This document shows, piece after piece, positions 20,116-29,675 of a stretch of 64,000 nucleotides of DNA. The DNA is from Enterococcus canis NBRC 100695 (GTDB lineage Bacteria > Bacillota > Bacilli > Lactobacillales > Enterococcaceae): the NCBI RefSeq assembly GCF_001544375.1, contig NZ_BCQJ01000002.1, positions 310,001 to 374,000 on the forward strand. The letters run 5' to 3'. The translations under genes were made by a program, and so were the position numbers. The notes under the pieces are model-generated. The model was not told the origin of the DNA and did not search any database. It worked only from the letters and a program-made list of their open reading frames with translations. The stretch's first letter is position 1. The number at the start of each line of letters is the position of its first letter.

Positions 20116-20632
20116 GCTGTTGTCCCAATCCTGTGATGTATTGGTCGATCAACGCTTTATGTGCATCGGCTGATAATTCTTTTTGTAATAATTTTGCGGC
20201 GATGCTCACAGATAAATCTGCCACATCATCCTTAACTGAAGCTAAAGCTTCTTGTTTTTGTTGGTCGATTTCTGTTTGCGCTTTTTGGCGTAAACGAGAA
20301 ACTTCGTCCTTCGTTTCTGTCAAAATATTTTGACGGCTTTTTTCGCCGCTTTCTTTGGCAGATTTTAGAATATCGGAAGCTTCTGAACGAGAAGCATTCA
20401 GTTGTTCTTGACGTTGCCGCGCAAGCTGTGCAGCTTCGATTTTTGATTTTTCAGCCGAGTCTAAATCATTGGCGATTTTATCTTGACGTTTTTGTAACAT
20501 GTCGCTGATTTGCGTCCATGCAAATTTTTTGATCAGTAGTAAGAGGATCAAAAACGCACCTGTTACTACTAGGATATTTCCTAACATCGTAGGTCCTGAA
20601 ACTACTTCAGCAACGACCCATTGATTAAGCAT
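20102..20632 (-). CDS. atpF: ATP synthase b subunit
   Basis: The 176-residue protein has one N-terminal membrane helix ([22 protein letters not shown]) followed by a long charged, Gln/Lys/Glu-rich coiled coil. It is the peripheral stator stalk between the a subunit and delta. Length and layout are typical of the Gram-positive form. Confidence 0.95.
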   Translation of the reverse strand: MLNQWVVAEVVSGPTMLGNILVVTGAFLILLLLIKKFAWTQISDMLQKRQDKIANDLDSAEKSKIEAAQLARQRQEQLNASRSEASDILKSAKESGEKSRQNILTETKDEVSRLRQKAQTEIDQQKQEALASVKDDVADLSVSIAAKLLQKELSADAHKALIDQYITGLGQQHEAR

Positions 20633-20709
20633 TCGCTACACATCCTTTCACAAATAGAAAGAAAGCAGTGACGGTTCTCCGACGAAGCGGCGCCCTGCCT
20701 TCCAACTAA

Positions 20710-20934
<225 letters not shown>

Positions 20935-20953
20935 CTAATTTTGTTTTCCTTTT

Positions 20954-21670
20954 TTATTCTTCTACTTCGATCTTATGACTCATGTACACCATGGACAGAG
21001 TGACAAAGATGAAGGCTTGAATACAACTAATAAAGATTGAGAATGCCAACCAGATCATTTCCAGTGGGATCGCCAACGGAATGGTCCAACCAAAACCGGA
21101 ACCAAAGTTCGCAATCAAGGTCAGCAATACTTCACCAGCATAAATATTCCCGTATAAACGTAAGGCCAGTGTTAGCAAGTTGGTAAATTCTTCAATAATT
21201 TTCACCGGCGCCAAGAAGGCCACAGGTTTAAAGAAACTGTTGACAATATAACCTTTGACTCCAAAACGTTTGACTGCAAACATATGGGTCAAAATGATCA
21301 TCATCAAGGCTAATGTCAAATCGACGATCGGATCAGCCGTTGGACTTTTCCAAAGGGTGATATCATCTCCAACTACTACTTTGGTAACTAAGCCAATATT
21401 ATTGGCTACCAGTAGGAACATAAACAACGTAAAGGCTAGCAAATGAAAATTATTGACTTCTTTACGCGGCATGTTATCGGTAATGATTCCCCGGACAAAA
21501 TCAATCAGCATCTCGATCACATTTTGTTTTCCTTTTGGCTTCATTTGAAGATTTCTTGTGCAGAAATATACTGTGAAGAATACGATCAAGCAACTTAGCA
21601 AGACCATCAAACACACGGTACCGTCAAACCAGACCGGTCCGATATGAAAAATCAGCGACTTTTCTTCCAC
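20954..21670 (-). CDS. atpB: ATP synthase a subunit
   Basis: The 238-residue membrane protein forms the proton half-channels of Fo. The essential arginine lies in LTLALRLYGNIYAGE, and the C-terminal helix (FVTLSMVYMSHKIEVEE) is typical. I place the start at GTG 21670, 7 bases after GAGGTG. An ATG two bases upstream is out of frame. It is the first gene of the operon; no atpI is present before it. Confidence 0.94.
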   Translation of the reverse strand: MEEKSLIFHIGPVWFDGTVCLMVLLSCLIVFFTVYFCTRNLQMKPKGKQNVIEMLIDFVRGIITDNMPRKEVNNFHLLAFTLFMFLLVANNIGLVTKVVVGDDITLWKSPTADPIVDLTLALMMIILTHMFAVKRFGVKGYIVNSFFKPVAFLAPVKIIEEFTNLLTLALRLYGNIYAGEVLLTLIANFGSGFGWTIPLAIPLEMIWLAFSIFISCIQAFIFVTLSMVYMSHKIEVEE

Positions 21671-21754
21671 ATCGTATCACCTCTTTTCCTCTTAAGGCTC
21701 AATTTTTTCAAGGAATTTCCCAGTTCTTCTACACTAGCGAAATAACCATGGGCT

Positions 21755-21783
21755 ATCTTACCACCATCATCTAAGAATTTCAA
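21755..21783 (-). promoter_or_regulatory. Promoter of the ATP synthase operon
   Basis: On the minus strand TTGAAA (21778-21783) and TAAGAT (21755-21760) are 17 bases apart. About 85 bases of leader lie before atpB. Confidence 0.6.
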
Positions 21784-21786
21784 AAC

Positions 21787-21821
21787 ATTTTCATGAAAAT
21801 TTGACATTTTTGCAAAAATGT
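21787..21821. promoter_or_regulatory. Two adjacent perfect palindromes upstream of the atp promoter
   Basis: ATTTTCATGAAAAT (21787-21800) and ACATTTTTGCAAAAATGT (21804-21821) are both perfect palindromes, 3 bases apart. They begin 4 bases upstream of the -35 element, the position of an activator or a looping repressor. I cannot name the protein. Confidence 0.6.
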
Positions 21822-22007
21822 TGAAAGACACGTGGTAGATCCTCTTTAATTATACGAACAATTGCAGTAAAAAGGTAGTAAAACGCCCCCTGGCTGAACC
21901 AGTGATTCCCTGAAAAAGCCCCAGTTGCTATCAATGCTATCAAATTTTACTACTAAGCGAAAGCAATGTCCTCTAATATGCGAAAAAGAATAAATAAAAT
22001 CCCTTTC
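21822..22007. other. Unassigned intergenic region with enclosing inverted repeat
   Basis: No gene is supportable here. GTAGTAAAA (21875-21883) and TTTTACTAC (21945-21953) enclose a C-rich stretch with a small inner hairpin (CTGG/CCAG near 21890-21902). The region could be a structured RNA or a small mobile remnant. A 64-codon minus-strand frame here has no ribosome site. Confidence 0.4.
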
Positions 22008-22056
22008 ACAAAAAAAGGCCTCAAAATGCTCACAAATCAAATGAACATTTTGAGGC
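22008..22056 (-). terminator. Terminator of the secG-est-rnr-smpB operon
   Basis: Stem GCCTCAAAATG/CATTTTGAGGC (22018-22028 with 22046-22056) is followed by a T-run on the minus strand. Confidence 0.85.
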
Positions 22057-22061
22057 TATGA

Positions 22062-22523
22062 CTAATTTCGATCTTTCAAAGCACGGGCAATCTGGCGGTC
22101 AGTATCTTTACGTTTCAGTGTTTCTCGCTTATCGTACGTTTTCTTCCCTTTAGCCAGTCCAATCAACACTTTTGCGTAACCGTTCTTTAAATAGACTTTT
22201 AAAGGTACTAAAGTAATCCCGGTATTTTTCGTTTCACCAATCAAACGCGCAATCTGCTTTTTATGCAATAACAATTTACGAGTCCGTAAAGGGTCATGAT
22301 TGAAAAGATTGCCTTGCTCATAAGGACTGATGTGCACGTTGTACAAATAGGCTTCCCCGTTACGGATGCGAGCAAAACCATCTTTTAGGTTGATACGACT
22401 ATTACGAATTGATTTGATTTCAGTCCCCTGCAAGACGATTCCCGCCTCCAGTGTATCAATGATGGTATAGTCATGACGCGCTTTACGATTCTGTGCGATC
22501 AATTTGCCTTCTTCTTTCGGCAT
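22062..22523 (-). CDS. smpB: SsrA-binding protein SmpB
   Basis: The 153-residue protein binds tmRNA and carries it to stalled ribosomes. It shows [29 protein letters not shown], the GDAF-like GFARI strand, and the basic C-terminal tail [25 protein letters not shown], which inserts into the mRNA channel. It follows rnr by 11 bases, and RNase R acts in the same pathway. The tmRNA gene itself is not in this window. Confidence 0.96.
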   Translation of the reverse strand: MPKEEGKLIAQNRKARHDYTIIDTLEAGIVLQGTEIKSIRNSRINLKDGFARIRNGEAYLYNVHISPYEQGNLFNHDPLRTRKLLLHKKQIARLIGETKNTGITLVPLKVYLKNGYAKVLIGLAKGKKTYDKRETLKRKDTDRQIARALKDRN

Positions 22524-22534
22524 CTCGGTCCCTC

Positions 22535-24877
22535 CTAACGGTTTTTCCCTTTAGATTTAGATTTTTTGGCACCTTTATAAAAAGGTTTTTTCCCTTTATT
22601 TTTGCCTTTACCTTTTTTAGTTTCAGCCGAACGTTCTGGCTTCCCACGGTGGCTCTGGTCTTTTTGACCCCGACGCGGCCGCTTATCCTTGCGACCTTTT
22701 TTCGGATTCTTCCGTTCGATGGGTTCAACCTCTTCCGCTTCTAACAGTTGGAAGTCGATTTCCCGCGTCTCAGGGTCTGCTTTGGTTACTTTGACTTTGA
22801 CGCGCTGACCAATCTTAAAGGTCAAGCCAGTCCGTTCTCCAACTAAGGCTAAATGGTTTTCAATAAAGTGGAAATAATCCTGTTTTAGCTGATTCAAATG
22901 CACGAGGCCTTCGATGGTATTAGGCAGCTCGACAAAGAAACCAAATTTGGTCACTGAGCTAATAATCCCTTCGAATTCTTCTTCAATATGTTCAGCCATA
23001 AACTCAGCTTTTTTCATGGAATCAACTTCTCGTTCCGTTTCTACGGCGCGACGTTCCATTTTTGAACTATGATCGGCAATATCTGGCAAAACTGCTTCCC
23101 AATGAGCTTTTTTCTCAGCCGTCACCTTTTCGTAGCTGCGGATCAAACGGTGGACGATTAAATCTGGGTAGCGCCGGATTGGTGAAGTAAAGTGGGTATA
23201 ATCCGTTGCTGCTAAACCATAGTGACCGACATTGTCTTCCGCATAACGAGCCTGCTGCATACTCCGCAAGAGCATCGTATTCAGCACCGCTTCTTCTGGT
23301 TTGCCCACAAGTGAATTCAACACGTTCTGCAAATCTTTGGGTCGAATATCTTCTTTGGTGCCTTTTACCACAATCCCTAGGGCTGCAGCAAATTCGAAGA
23401 ACCGCTGCATCTTTTCCTCTTTCGGTTGCTCATGGATTCGGTAAATAAACGGCAGTTTTTGATCTTCAAAATGCTTTGCCACTGTCTCATTGGCTGCCAG
23501 CATAAAGGACTCAATCAAGCGTTCCCCTACACCTCGGCTGCGCAGTTGAATCTCTAACGGACGGCCTTTAGGGTCTACGACTACTTTTGCTTCACGGTCC
23601 TCAAAGGCAATTGCGCCACGACGGGTCCGCATGGTTTCTAAAATCTCATGCAGCTGTGCCATCTCTTCAAACATAGGCACCAAAGCTTGATACTCGCTGC
23701 GCACGGCTTCATCACCGCTTAGAATCCCATTAACTGCCGTATAGGTCATGCGCGCAGTGGTTTGAATCACACTTGGGAAGATTTCGTGTTTTACGACTTG
23801 CCCTTGATTGTCGATCTCCATTTCACAGCTTAAGGTCAACCGTGGAACCCGAGGATTCAATGAACAAATACCGTTTGATAAGCGTTGCGGAATCATCGGC
23901 ACGACGCGATCCGTTAAATAAACACTGGTACCACGTTCATAGGCCTCTTGATCTAGTTGACTATTTTCAGTGACGTAGTGAGAAACATCGGCAATATGAA
24001 CACCTAAGAAATAATGACCGTTAGCCAGTTTGCGGACTGTCACGGCATCATCCAAGTCTTTTGCGTCCTCGCCATCAATCGTAACAATTACTTGGTCGCG
24101 CAAGTCACGGCGCCCTTTTAAATCAGCCTCCGCGATTTCATCAGGAATAGCATCCGCCGCTTGTAAAACCTCAGTTGGAAAAGCCGTGGGAATACCATGG
24201 GCCACAATGATGGACAAAATATCCATCCCGGGATCATTTTTATGACCGATTACATTCAGCACTAAGCCTTCCAAACTTTTTGCATAGCCTTCTTCAGGAT
24301 AGTGGGTAATCGTGACACTCACGATACTGCCATCCACCGGTTTAATCCCCTCAGCCGCAATATAGACCTTAAAAGCACCTAGTTTCTTATCTTTAGGCGC
24401 TACCACGCCATACAAGTCCGTTTCCGCTTGTTGTTCAGGCTCATAGGCCGTGAATTCTCCCACTAACTGGGCCACCGCACGTTTCCGTACTTCGACTACT
24501 TTCCCTTCGGCGCCGCGGTCATGAAAAACGTCTTGCGGACGTAAAATATCAATCGCTACTGTATCGCCATCCATGGCAAAGTTTGTATCTTCTTTGGCGA
24601 TATAAATATCCTCTTCTTCCCCTTCAATGGAAACAAAACCAAAACCGCGCTCATTGCCGCGGAAGGTTCCTTCCACTAAAACAGGCTGTAAAGGCAATTT
24701 AACCTTGCCTTTACGGTTAAACTCAATCAGCTGTTCCCGCTCCATAGTTGCTAAGGTTTGGACGAACTGTTTAAAGTCTTTCGCTTTATTTAGGCCAAGA
24801 TTTTGGGCCAGTTCCTGGGTTGAATAACTCTTAGGATGTGTTTGTAAAAAAGTTAAAATCTCTGTTTTTATTGTCAT
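22535..24877 (-). CDS. rnr: Ribonuclease R
   Basis: The 780-residue 3'-5' exoribonuclease has an N-terminal winged-helix region, cold-shock domains ([15 protein letters not shown]), the RNB catalytic domain with metal-binding aspartates in [12 protein letters not shown], an S1 domain ([20 protein letters not shown]) and a very basic Lys/Arg tail of about 60 residues. It degrades structured RNA and, with SmpB and tmRNA, defective mRNAs. Its ATG overlaps the stop of the esterase gene (ATGA), so the two are coupled. Confidence 0.96.
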   Translation of the reverse strand: MTIKTEILTFLQTHPKSYSTQELAQNLGLNKAKDFKQFVQTLATMEREQLIEFNRKGKVKLPLQPVLVEGTFRGNERGFGFVSIEGEEEDIYIAKEDTNFAMDGDTVAIDILRPQDVFHDRGAEGKVVEVRKRAVAQLVGEFTAYEPEQQAETDLYGVVAPKDKKLGAFKVYIAAEGIKPVDGSIVSVTITHYPEEGYAKSLEGLVLNVIGHKNDPGMDILSIIVAHGIPTAFPTEVLQAADAIPDEIAEADLKGRRDLRDQVIVTIDGEDAKDLDDAVTVRKLANGHYFLGVHIADVSHYVTENSQLDQEAYERGTSVYLTDRVVPMIPQRLSNGICSLNPRVPRLTLSCEMEIDNQGQVVKHEIFPSVIQTTARMTYTAVNGILSGDEAVRSEYQALVPMFEEMAQLHEILETMRTRRGAIAFEDREAKVVVDPKGRPLEIQLRSRGVGERLIESFMLAANETVAKHFEDQKLPFIYRIHEQPKEEKMQRFFEFAAALGIVVKGTKEDIRPKDLQNVLNSLVGKPEEAVLNTMLLRSMQQARYAEDNVGHYGLAATDYTHFTSPIRRYPDLIVHRLIRSYEKVTAEKKAHWEAVLPDIADHSSKMERRAVETEREVDSMKKAEFMAEHIEEEFEGIISSVTKFGFFVELPNTIEGLVHLNQLKQDYFHFIENHLALVGERTGLTFKIGQRVKVKVTKADPETREIDFQLLEAEEVEPIERKNPKKGRKDKRPRRGQKDQSHRGKPERSAETKKGKGKNKGKKPFYKGAKKSKSKGKNR

Positions 24878-25638
24878 TTCGTTTCCTCATTCCAAGGAAG
24901 TCCAGCTAGAAAAGCTGCGACATCTCGTTCTAATTTTTTCCGGTCAACTCCTACCGTGATGACATGAGTACTGTTAGGATACCAATTCAATTGGTAATCT
25001 GTTTGAATCAGCGCCTCAGCGGTTTCAAAGACCCCAGAAGCATTGATCATTTCATCCTGCCCAGCTTGCGCCAGAAAAACCGGCACCTTGACTGTGGCAA
25101 GTTTCGCAGCGGCCAGAGCCGCTTGCTGATTGATAGCTTTTAATTGCGCAGGCTGAGCTGCCTTGATTTCGGCTAACCGTTGATCGGCATCAGGCACTTG
25201 CGCCACCTTCAACACTTCTTCACTGTATAATAGGAAGTTTTCCGGTACATGCGTCTCCTTTGTAGGGAAAATCGGTGAACAAAACAAGCCGCCACCGATG
25301 ATGCTAGGATCGGCCTCCGTCAAAAGACGCATCGCAAAAATCCCCCCCATAGAGAGACCAAAAACCGCAATTTCTTGGTAACCAGCAGTCTTTAATTTTG
25401 AAATTGCTGCTTGGGCATCCTGCCACCATTGCTCAGGCGATTCATGTAAAATGTCCTGCGGATCTAAGGTGCCATGCCCGCTGAACATCGGCGAGTAGAC
25501 CGTGTAATTTAATTTTTCTAAATAGCGGCTCATCATCCGAACATCATTAGGACTGCCAGAGTAGGCATGTAATAATAAAACGGCGCGGGGGCCATGTTGT
25601 GCAAATAAGGGTTTCGGTAAATTGATTTTTCGTTCCAT
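24874..25638 (-). CDS. est: Carboxylesterase (alpha/beta hydrolase, Est/YvaK-like)
   Basis: I start the gene at ATG 25638 behind AAGGAG; a GTG 9 bases upstream falls on the ribosome site. The protein of about 254 residues has the nucleophile elbow GLSMGG, the oxyanion region [13 protein letters not shown] and a C-terminal NSTHVIT histidine. It is a cytoplasmic serine carboxylesterase or monoglyceride-lipase-like enzyme with unknown natural substrate. Its position between secG and rnr is conserved in Firmicutes. Confidence 0.9.
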   Translation of the reverse strand: MERKINLPKPLFAQHGPRAVLLLHAYSGSPNDVRMMSRYLEKLNYTVYSPMFSGHGTLDPQDILHESPEQWWQDAQAAISKLKTAGYQEIAVFGLSMGGIFAMRLLTEADPSIIGGGLFCSPIFPTKETHVPENFLLYSEEVLKVAQVPDADQRLAEIKAAQPAQLKAINQQAALAAAKLATVKVPVFLAQAGQDEMINASGVFETAEALIQTDYQLNWYPNSTHVITVGVDRKKLERDVAAFLAGLPWNEETK

Positions 25639-25743
25639 CGATTCCACTCCTTCCCGCCTATTTTATCATATTCTCAGCGTTCCGCCTGTGCATCTGCTTT
25701 TTGAAATTTGGTTTGTTACTGTACACCTTGGACAAATTTCATT

Positions 25744-25771
25744 AAAAAAAGCCTCCTACAACAGGAGACTT
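25744..25771 (-). terminator. Terminator or attenuator after secG
   Basis: Stem AAGTCTCCT/AGGAGGCTT (25763-25771 with 25749-25757) is followed by a T-run on the minus strand. Since est-rnr-smpB follow, it may let only part of the transcripts through. Confidence 0.75.
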
Positions 25772-25773
25772 CA

Positions 25774-26010
25774 TTAACGAGATGATAAAAAGGCAAGTAC
25801 GAAAGCGACAATCAACCAAGCTGCACCTAATACAGCAGTTGAGCGTTTCATGACCGCTTCAAATCCACGAGCTTTTTGTTTACCGAAAAGTTTGTCTGCT
25901 CCGCCGGTAAATGCGCTGGCAGCACTATTTTGTTTGCTTGGCTGCATCATGATCGTGATGATCATCAATACAGACAAGATAATAATCACACCAATCAAAA
26001 AGTTATACAT
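25774..26010 (-). CDS. secG: Preprotein translocase subunit SecG
   Basis: The 78-residue protein has two membrane helices (FLIGVIIILSVLMIITIMM and AWLIVAFVLAFL) and the conserved loop PSKQNSAASAFTGGADKLFG. It assists SecYEG-SecA protein export at the membrane. It is the first gene of the secG-est-rnr-smpB group. Confidence 0.95.
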   Translation of the reverse strand: MYNFLIGVIIILSVLMIITIMMQPSKQNSAASAFTGGADKLFGKQKARGFEAVMKRSTAVLGAAWLIVAFVLAFLSSR

Positions 26011-26092
26011 CAGCTATCCTCCTTACAGAATCTGTCTATTCTACTTTAGCATATCCCGCCCACAAATTCTAGTGAATTCCGATTGGGGTAAT

Positions 26093-26133
26093 CAAAAAAA
26101 AGAGCCTAGGATATAACTCAAAAAGTTATGTCC
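26093..26133 (-). terminator. Terminator after yjdJ
   Basis: An imperfect stem (26109-26118 with 26124-26133) is followed by a run of T residues on the minus strand. Confidence 0.65.
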
Positions 26134-26189
26134 CGGACCCTGACCCTTTCCAAATAGACGCTTCTGTTCTAATCTCTACGCTTCAAAGA

Positions 26190-26465
26190 CTATTTACGCC
26201 ATACATCAGCGTATTCAGGTTTTTCGTTGAATTCTTTTTTAGCGAATGGGCAAAGTGGTAAAATCTTTTGATCGTCACGACGAGCTTTTTCGACTGTTGC
26301 TAACACTAATTTTTCCGCTAATTTTTGACCACGGTAAGTTGGGTCTACAAATGTATGGTCTACGATCATCAAATCGTCACCAGCACTAGACCAAGTAATT
26401 TCTCCAGCTTCTTCACCTTGATCATTTAATAAAACAAACCGACTTTTTTCTTCTTTAATTTCCAT
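26190..26465 (-). CDS. yjdJ: Small GNAT-like acetyltransferase (YjdJ/COG2388)
   Basis: The protein of about 91 residues starts at ATG 26465, two bases after the stop of the ferredoxin-like gene. It has only the acetyl-CoA-binding core: MIVDHTFVDPTYRGQKLAEKLV, followed by PLCPFAKKEFNEKPEYADVWRK, which is diagnostic of the short COG2388 group. Substrate is unknown. It is cotranscribed with the YjdI-like iron-sulfur protein, the same pair as in E. coli. Confidence 0.85.
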   Translation of the reverse strand: MEIKEEKSRFVLLNDQGEEAGEITWSSAGDDLMIVDHTFVDPTYRGQKLAEKLVLATVEKARRDDQKILPLCPFAKKEFNEKPEYADVWRK

Positions 26466-26467
26466 TT

Positions 26468-26740
26468 TTATTTTCCATCCTTTCGAATATACTTCAGAGC
26501 ACCACTTGGGCAAGTATTGATAACTCGAATGTCATCATCCACTGTCCCATTGTCCGTAATGATCCAAGGTCTGCGTCCTACTTCAAACACATCCGGATTG
26601 CCGCGAACGCAGTTCCCGATGTGTGCACAAATATCTTTACTGTAATAGATGTCGAGGTCTTCCCCGCTGTATTTCTTATAGCCGGCAGCCACTAACCCTT
26701 CTTCGGTCACTGGTTGACCATTAATTTTACTTCCGTCCAT
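26468..26740 (-). CDS. yjdI: YjdI-type (4Fe-4S) mono-cluster ferredoxin-like protein
   Basis: The 90-residue protein has a cysteine pattern CAHIGNCVRGNPDVF then a late CPSGAL. This is the Fer4_19 arrangement thought to hold one [4Fe-4S] cluster. The start ATG follows AAAGGAGG. It is probably a small redox or metal-handling protein; its partner is unknown. It pairs with the COG2388 acetyltransferase gene. Confidence 0.88.
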   Translation of the reverse strand: MDGSKINGQPVTEEGLVAAGYKKYSGEDLDIYYSKDICAHIGNCVRGNPDVFEVGRRPWIITDNGTVDDDIRVINTCPSGALKYIRKDGK

Positions 26741-26776
26741 ACCAAAACCTCCTTTAAGAAAATCATTGTTATCTTT

Positions 26777-26805
26777 ATTTTAGCAAGCGCTTGTGAAATA
26801 AGCAA
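26777..26805 (-). promoter_or_regulatory. Promoter of yjdIJ with central palindrome
   Basis: On the minus strand TTGCTT (26800-26805) and TAAAAT (26777-26782) are 17 bases apart. The spacer contains the perfect palindrome CAAGCGCTTG (26784-26793), whose core resembles LacI/CcpA-type operators. Confidence 0.6.
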
Positions 26806-26905
26806 TTATTTACCTTTTTCAAGGTGCAATGCTGCGACCTTGCTACCACCGGTCTTGACCTATTTTTGCTATAATATTTATAAAAGTTGAAACGGAGGGG
26901 TGAAG

Positions 26906-27502
26906 ATGCGTTTTTATAAAATCATTGCCGGTCTGACACTGGCTTTTGTCGTGTTGGGAGTATTCCCCCGCACCCTTTTTCTCAGTAATCTTTGTAAATA
27001 CGCAGTGGTGATCGTCTGCTTTGTCACCAGCCTCACCGCAACCAGTCTTGACAAACGCTACGTTCAAGTAGGACTAGGTCTGACCCTCATAACCGATTTT
27101 TTACTGCTCTTTACGCAGGCGAATGTTAGTGGGATGCTGCTATTCAGTATCGTCCATATGTGCTACCTCAGTCGTTGGTTTGCTCATTGGCACTACCTAC
27201 TTCTCAGCGTGCCAGTAGCCTTCTTCTTTCTACACTGGAATCTTTACTACGGAGCCGCACTTTTTTATGCCTGCTTCTTATTACTGGATGTGCTGGCTGC
27301 CCAGCGTTTTGCTCCCAACTATTTAAAACTTGGTATGCTGAGTTTTGCAGCCTGTGACGCTTGCATCGCGCTGGTCCATTTGTTCCACTTAGACCTGACT
27401 AGCATACCTCAACAATTGATCTGGCTTTTCTATGTGCCGGCACTCCTGACACTCGTCAAGAGTAGTGATCCTAAGGGGTTGGCGTCCCGTACAAACGGAT
27501 AA
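26906..27502 (+). CDS. Polytopic membrane protein of unknown function
   Basis: I start at ATG 26906, 5 bases after GGAGGGG. The protein of about 198 residues is nearly all hydrophobic, with about seven or eight predicted membrane helices, a pattern and length similar to YhhN/lysoplasmalogenase-type proteins (TDFLLLF motif, LFSIVHMCYLSR). That similarity is weak and I do not assign function. It stands alone on the plus strand. Its 3' end overlaps the convergent hydrolase gene by 32 bases. Confidence 0.7.
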   Translation: MRFYKIIAGLTLAFVVLGVFPRTLFLSNLCKYAVVIVCFVTSLTATSLDKRYVQVGLGLTLITDFLLLFTQANVSGMLLFSIVHMCYLSRWFAHWHYLLLSVPVAFFFLHWNLYYGAALFYACFLLLDVLAAQRFAPNYLKLGMLSFAACDACIALVHLFHLDLTSIPQQLIWLFYVPALLTLVKSSDPKGLASRTNG

Positions 27503-28427
27503 ACTGCTCAATTCGGTCAAAATAAGCCGGATCATAACTAATAGCCGAAAGATGCGGCGCCTCCGCCACAATATGCAACTCTTTAGGCCCCTGAGAAGCC
27601 GCCACCACTTGATAGGCAAATTCCACTGGGACAAAATGATCCCCTGTGCCATGAATCACCATTAAAGGACCTTGATAATGATGTAATTTCCGTACTGCTG
27701 AGGCTTCCTTCAACGAAAAGCCAGCTAACTGGCGGATAAACGGATCAGCTGCCCATAAAATCGTCGTCGGTGGCAGCTTCAAGGCCTGCTTCAGCATGGT
27801 ATAAAATTCCTCGTAGACTGAAGTATAACCACAGTCCGCAATCACCAGCGAAACTGTTGGCAGTGACTCTCCCGCTGCCATCATCACCGTCGAAGCCCCC
27901 ATGGACCCGCCATATAAAATCACCTGCGCCTCAGGATCTTCCTTCCGAATCACCGCCAACCAGGCAATCAAATCTTGCCGATCGTTCCAGCCCATGCCAA
28001 TAATCTTGCCTGAGCTGCGCCCGTGAGCTCTTAAATCTGGAATCAACACTTGATAGCCACGGCGATACCATTCATAACCAGGATAGGCCATATCGCGCTT
28101 TCCATTCGAACGATAGCCATGGACACAAATCACCCACGGGCGTTTTTCCGGATGACGAAAGACACGGGCAACCAGTTGGCCGGATTCTTCTATCGTAAGA
28201 TCAACCCCGGTCTCCCAAAAAGCCGCTCCCTGTTCTTGCTGCATCGCTTCAATCGCCGCGATTTTTTGGTCACCTGCCTCATAAACAGAAGGATTCATTT
28301 TCTTATGCCCCATTTCTTTATACCAGGGGTGATCCCGCTCCAGCGCTGCATGAGCAAAAAAATGTCCTGCATAAACGTGCAGACCGACGATCAGTGCCCC
28401 TAAAAGAATAATAAAACCAATCAGCAT
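27471..28427 (-). CDS. Membrane-anchored alpha/beta hydrolase
   Basis: The 318-residue protein has one N-terminal membrane helix (LIGFIILLGALIVGLHVYAGHFF), then a serine hydrolase domain with VICVHGYRSNG (oxyanion region), nucleophile elbow YGGSMGAST, acid in HGTGDHFVP and catalytic histidine in EAPHLSA. It is related to the YqkD/YfhR-type peptidase-like hydrolases. The active site should face outward if the N-terminus is cytoplasmic. The start follows GAAGGAGG. The substrate is unknown. Confidence 0.85.
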   Translation of the reverse strand: MLIGFIILLGALIVGLHVYAGHFFAHAALERDHPWYKEMGHKKMNPSVYEAGDQKIAAIEAMQQEQGAAFWETGVDLTIEESGQLVARVFRHPEKRPWVICVHGYRSNGKRDMAYPGYEWYRRGYQVLIPDLRAHGRSSGKIIGMGWNDRQDLIAWLAVIRKEDPEAQVILYGGSMGASTVMMAAGESLPTVSLVIADCGYTSVYEEFYTMLKQALKLPPTTILWAADPFIRQLAGFSLKEASAVRKLHHYQGPLMVIHGTGDHFVPVEFAYQVVAASQGPKELHIVAEAPHLSAISYDPAYFDRIEQFIRLYGTPTP

Positions 28428-28530
28428 ATTGTGCCTCCTTCATCAAAGTTTCGCTTTGCTAATAGTATACCTTACTTACGTGAGCGGCAAAAGTAACACT
28501 GTTTTTTCAAAATAATGGCATCTTTAGCAT

Positions 28531-28558
28531 AACAAGCGAGCTTGTTAACCGTTATAAT
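28531..28558 (+). promoter_or_regulatory. Promoter region of the methyltransferase gene with inverted repeat
   Basis: TATAAT lies at 28553-28558. AACAAGC-GA-GCTTGTT (28531-28546) is an inverted repeat covering the expected -35 and spacer, a typical repressor position. The -35 hexamer itself is poor. Confidence 0.45.
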
Positions 28559-28647
28559 GAAATTATGGTAGCTGTATCAGCATGATGACTGTGAGAATGT
28601 CAGAATTCGTTCAATCATTCAACCAAGAGAATAAGGAGGAAGTACAA

Positions 28648-29397
28648 TTGGTAACTATTTACGATGACGAAAATTTTTTCAACAAGTATCGCGAAATGCC
28701 CCGCAGTCAAAAAGGCTTAGCCGGCGCAGGAGAATGGCAAACACTAAAGAAACTGTTACCCGACTTCACAGATAAAACGGTTTTGGATCTTGGCTGTGGG
28801 TATGGCTGGCATTGTCAATATGCCGCTCAGCACGATGCCAAGGCTGTGACGGGTGTCGATATCTCCGAAAAAATGCTGGCCGTCGCCAAAGACAAAACCA
28901 AAGGCTACCCGGTAAACTACCTAAAAGCGGATATTGCCACCGTTACTTTTCCGCCGGCTTCATTTGATATCGTCATCAGCTCGCTAGCAATTCACTATCT
29001 TGCTGATTTTGGCAGTTTGATTGCAAATATCAAAAGCTATTTAAAACCGGGAGGTACCCTGATTTTTTCTGTAGAACATCCCGCATTTACCGCTGAAGGT
29101 ACGGAAGATTGGTATTATGATGATAATGGCGAAATCTTGCACTATCCCCTTGATTCCTATTTTCTTGAAGGCTCACGGGAAACGACCTTCTTAGGCGAAA
29201 AAGTGATGAAGTATCACCGAACTTTAACGACCTATCTACAAACCTTATTGAAACATCACTTTACCCTTTTAGACGTAGTAGAACCGATGCCGCCTGCCAA
29301 CATGCTAGATGAACCCGGTATGAAAGATGAACTACGCCGACCTATGATGTTGATTGTAAAGGCTCAGAACCAGATTGATTCAATGAATATTCACTGA
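28648..29397 (+). CDS. Class I SAM-dependent methyltransferase
   Basis: I start at TTG 28648, because AAGGAGG (28633-28639) is well spaced; upstream in-frame ATGs lack a ribosome site. The protein of 249 residues has SAM motif I VLDLGCGYGWHCQYAA, the acidic residue in VTGVDIS, and motif FDIVISSLAIHYLADF. It belongs to the Methyltransf_11/25 group acting on small molecules or tRNA. The substrate is not predictable. It stands alone and ends just before the island. Confidence 0.87.
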   Translation: MVTIYDDENFFNKYREMPRSQKGLAGAGEWQTLKKLLPDFTDKTVLDLGCGYGWHCQYAAQHDAKAVTGVDISEKMLAVAKDKTKGYPVNYLKADIATVTFPPASFDIVISSLAIHYLADFGSLIANIKSYLKPGGTLIFSVEHPAFTAEGTEDWYYDDNGEILHYPLDSYFLEGSRETTFLGEKVMKYHRTLTTYLQTLLKHHFTLLDVVEPMPPANMLDEPGMKDELRRPMMLIVKAQNQIDSMNIH

Positions 29398-29669
29398 TAT
29401 TTAAGTAATCAAAACCTACAATGCAAATAGGGGCTTCTATCTTCAGCTAAAAGCCCCTATTACTGGTCAGAGCCCTGAAATATTCTCTGAAAAATTTATC
29501 TTTCGAAACACTTCTATACACAAATTCTAATAGAATCTCCCACTAATTCAACTAAATATATTATAAAACATTCTTAATCCACGCTCTATTTATTTGTAAA
29601 ACGCTCATTTTATAATAAAATTTTCAAATGATACTATTCCTCATTGATAGGCAAAGTATGTCATGGTTC
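29398..29669. other. AT-rich gap with hairpin, left edge of the island
   Basis: AATAGGGGCTT/AAGCCCCTATT (29427-29437 with 29451-29461) is a strong hairpin that probably ends the methyltransferase transcript, though the T-run is poor. The rest (about 200 bases) is very AT-rich and holds no gene that I can support. Base composition shifts here. Confidence 0.5.
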
Positions 29670-29675
29670 TCTTTC

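Noticed and set aside
21846-22040. 64-codon reading frame or tmRNA gene between smpB and atpB
   Set aside because: No ribosome site precedes the frame, and the sequence lacks the tRNA-like ends and the length of about 360 bases needed for tmRNA.
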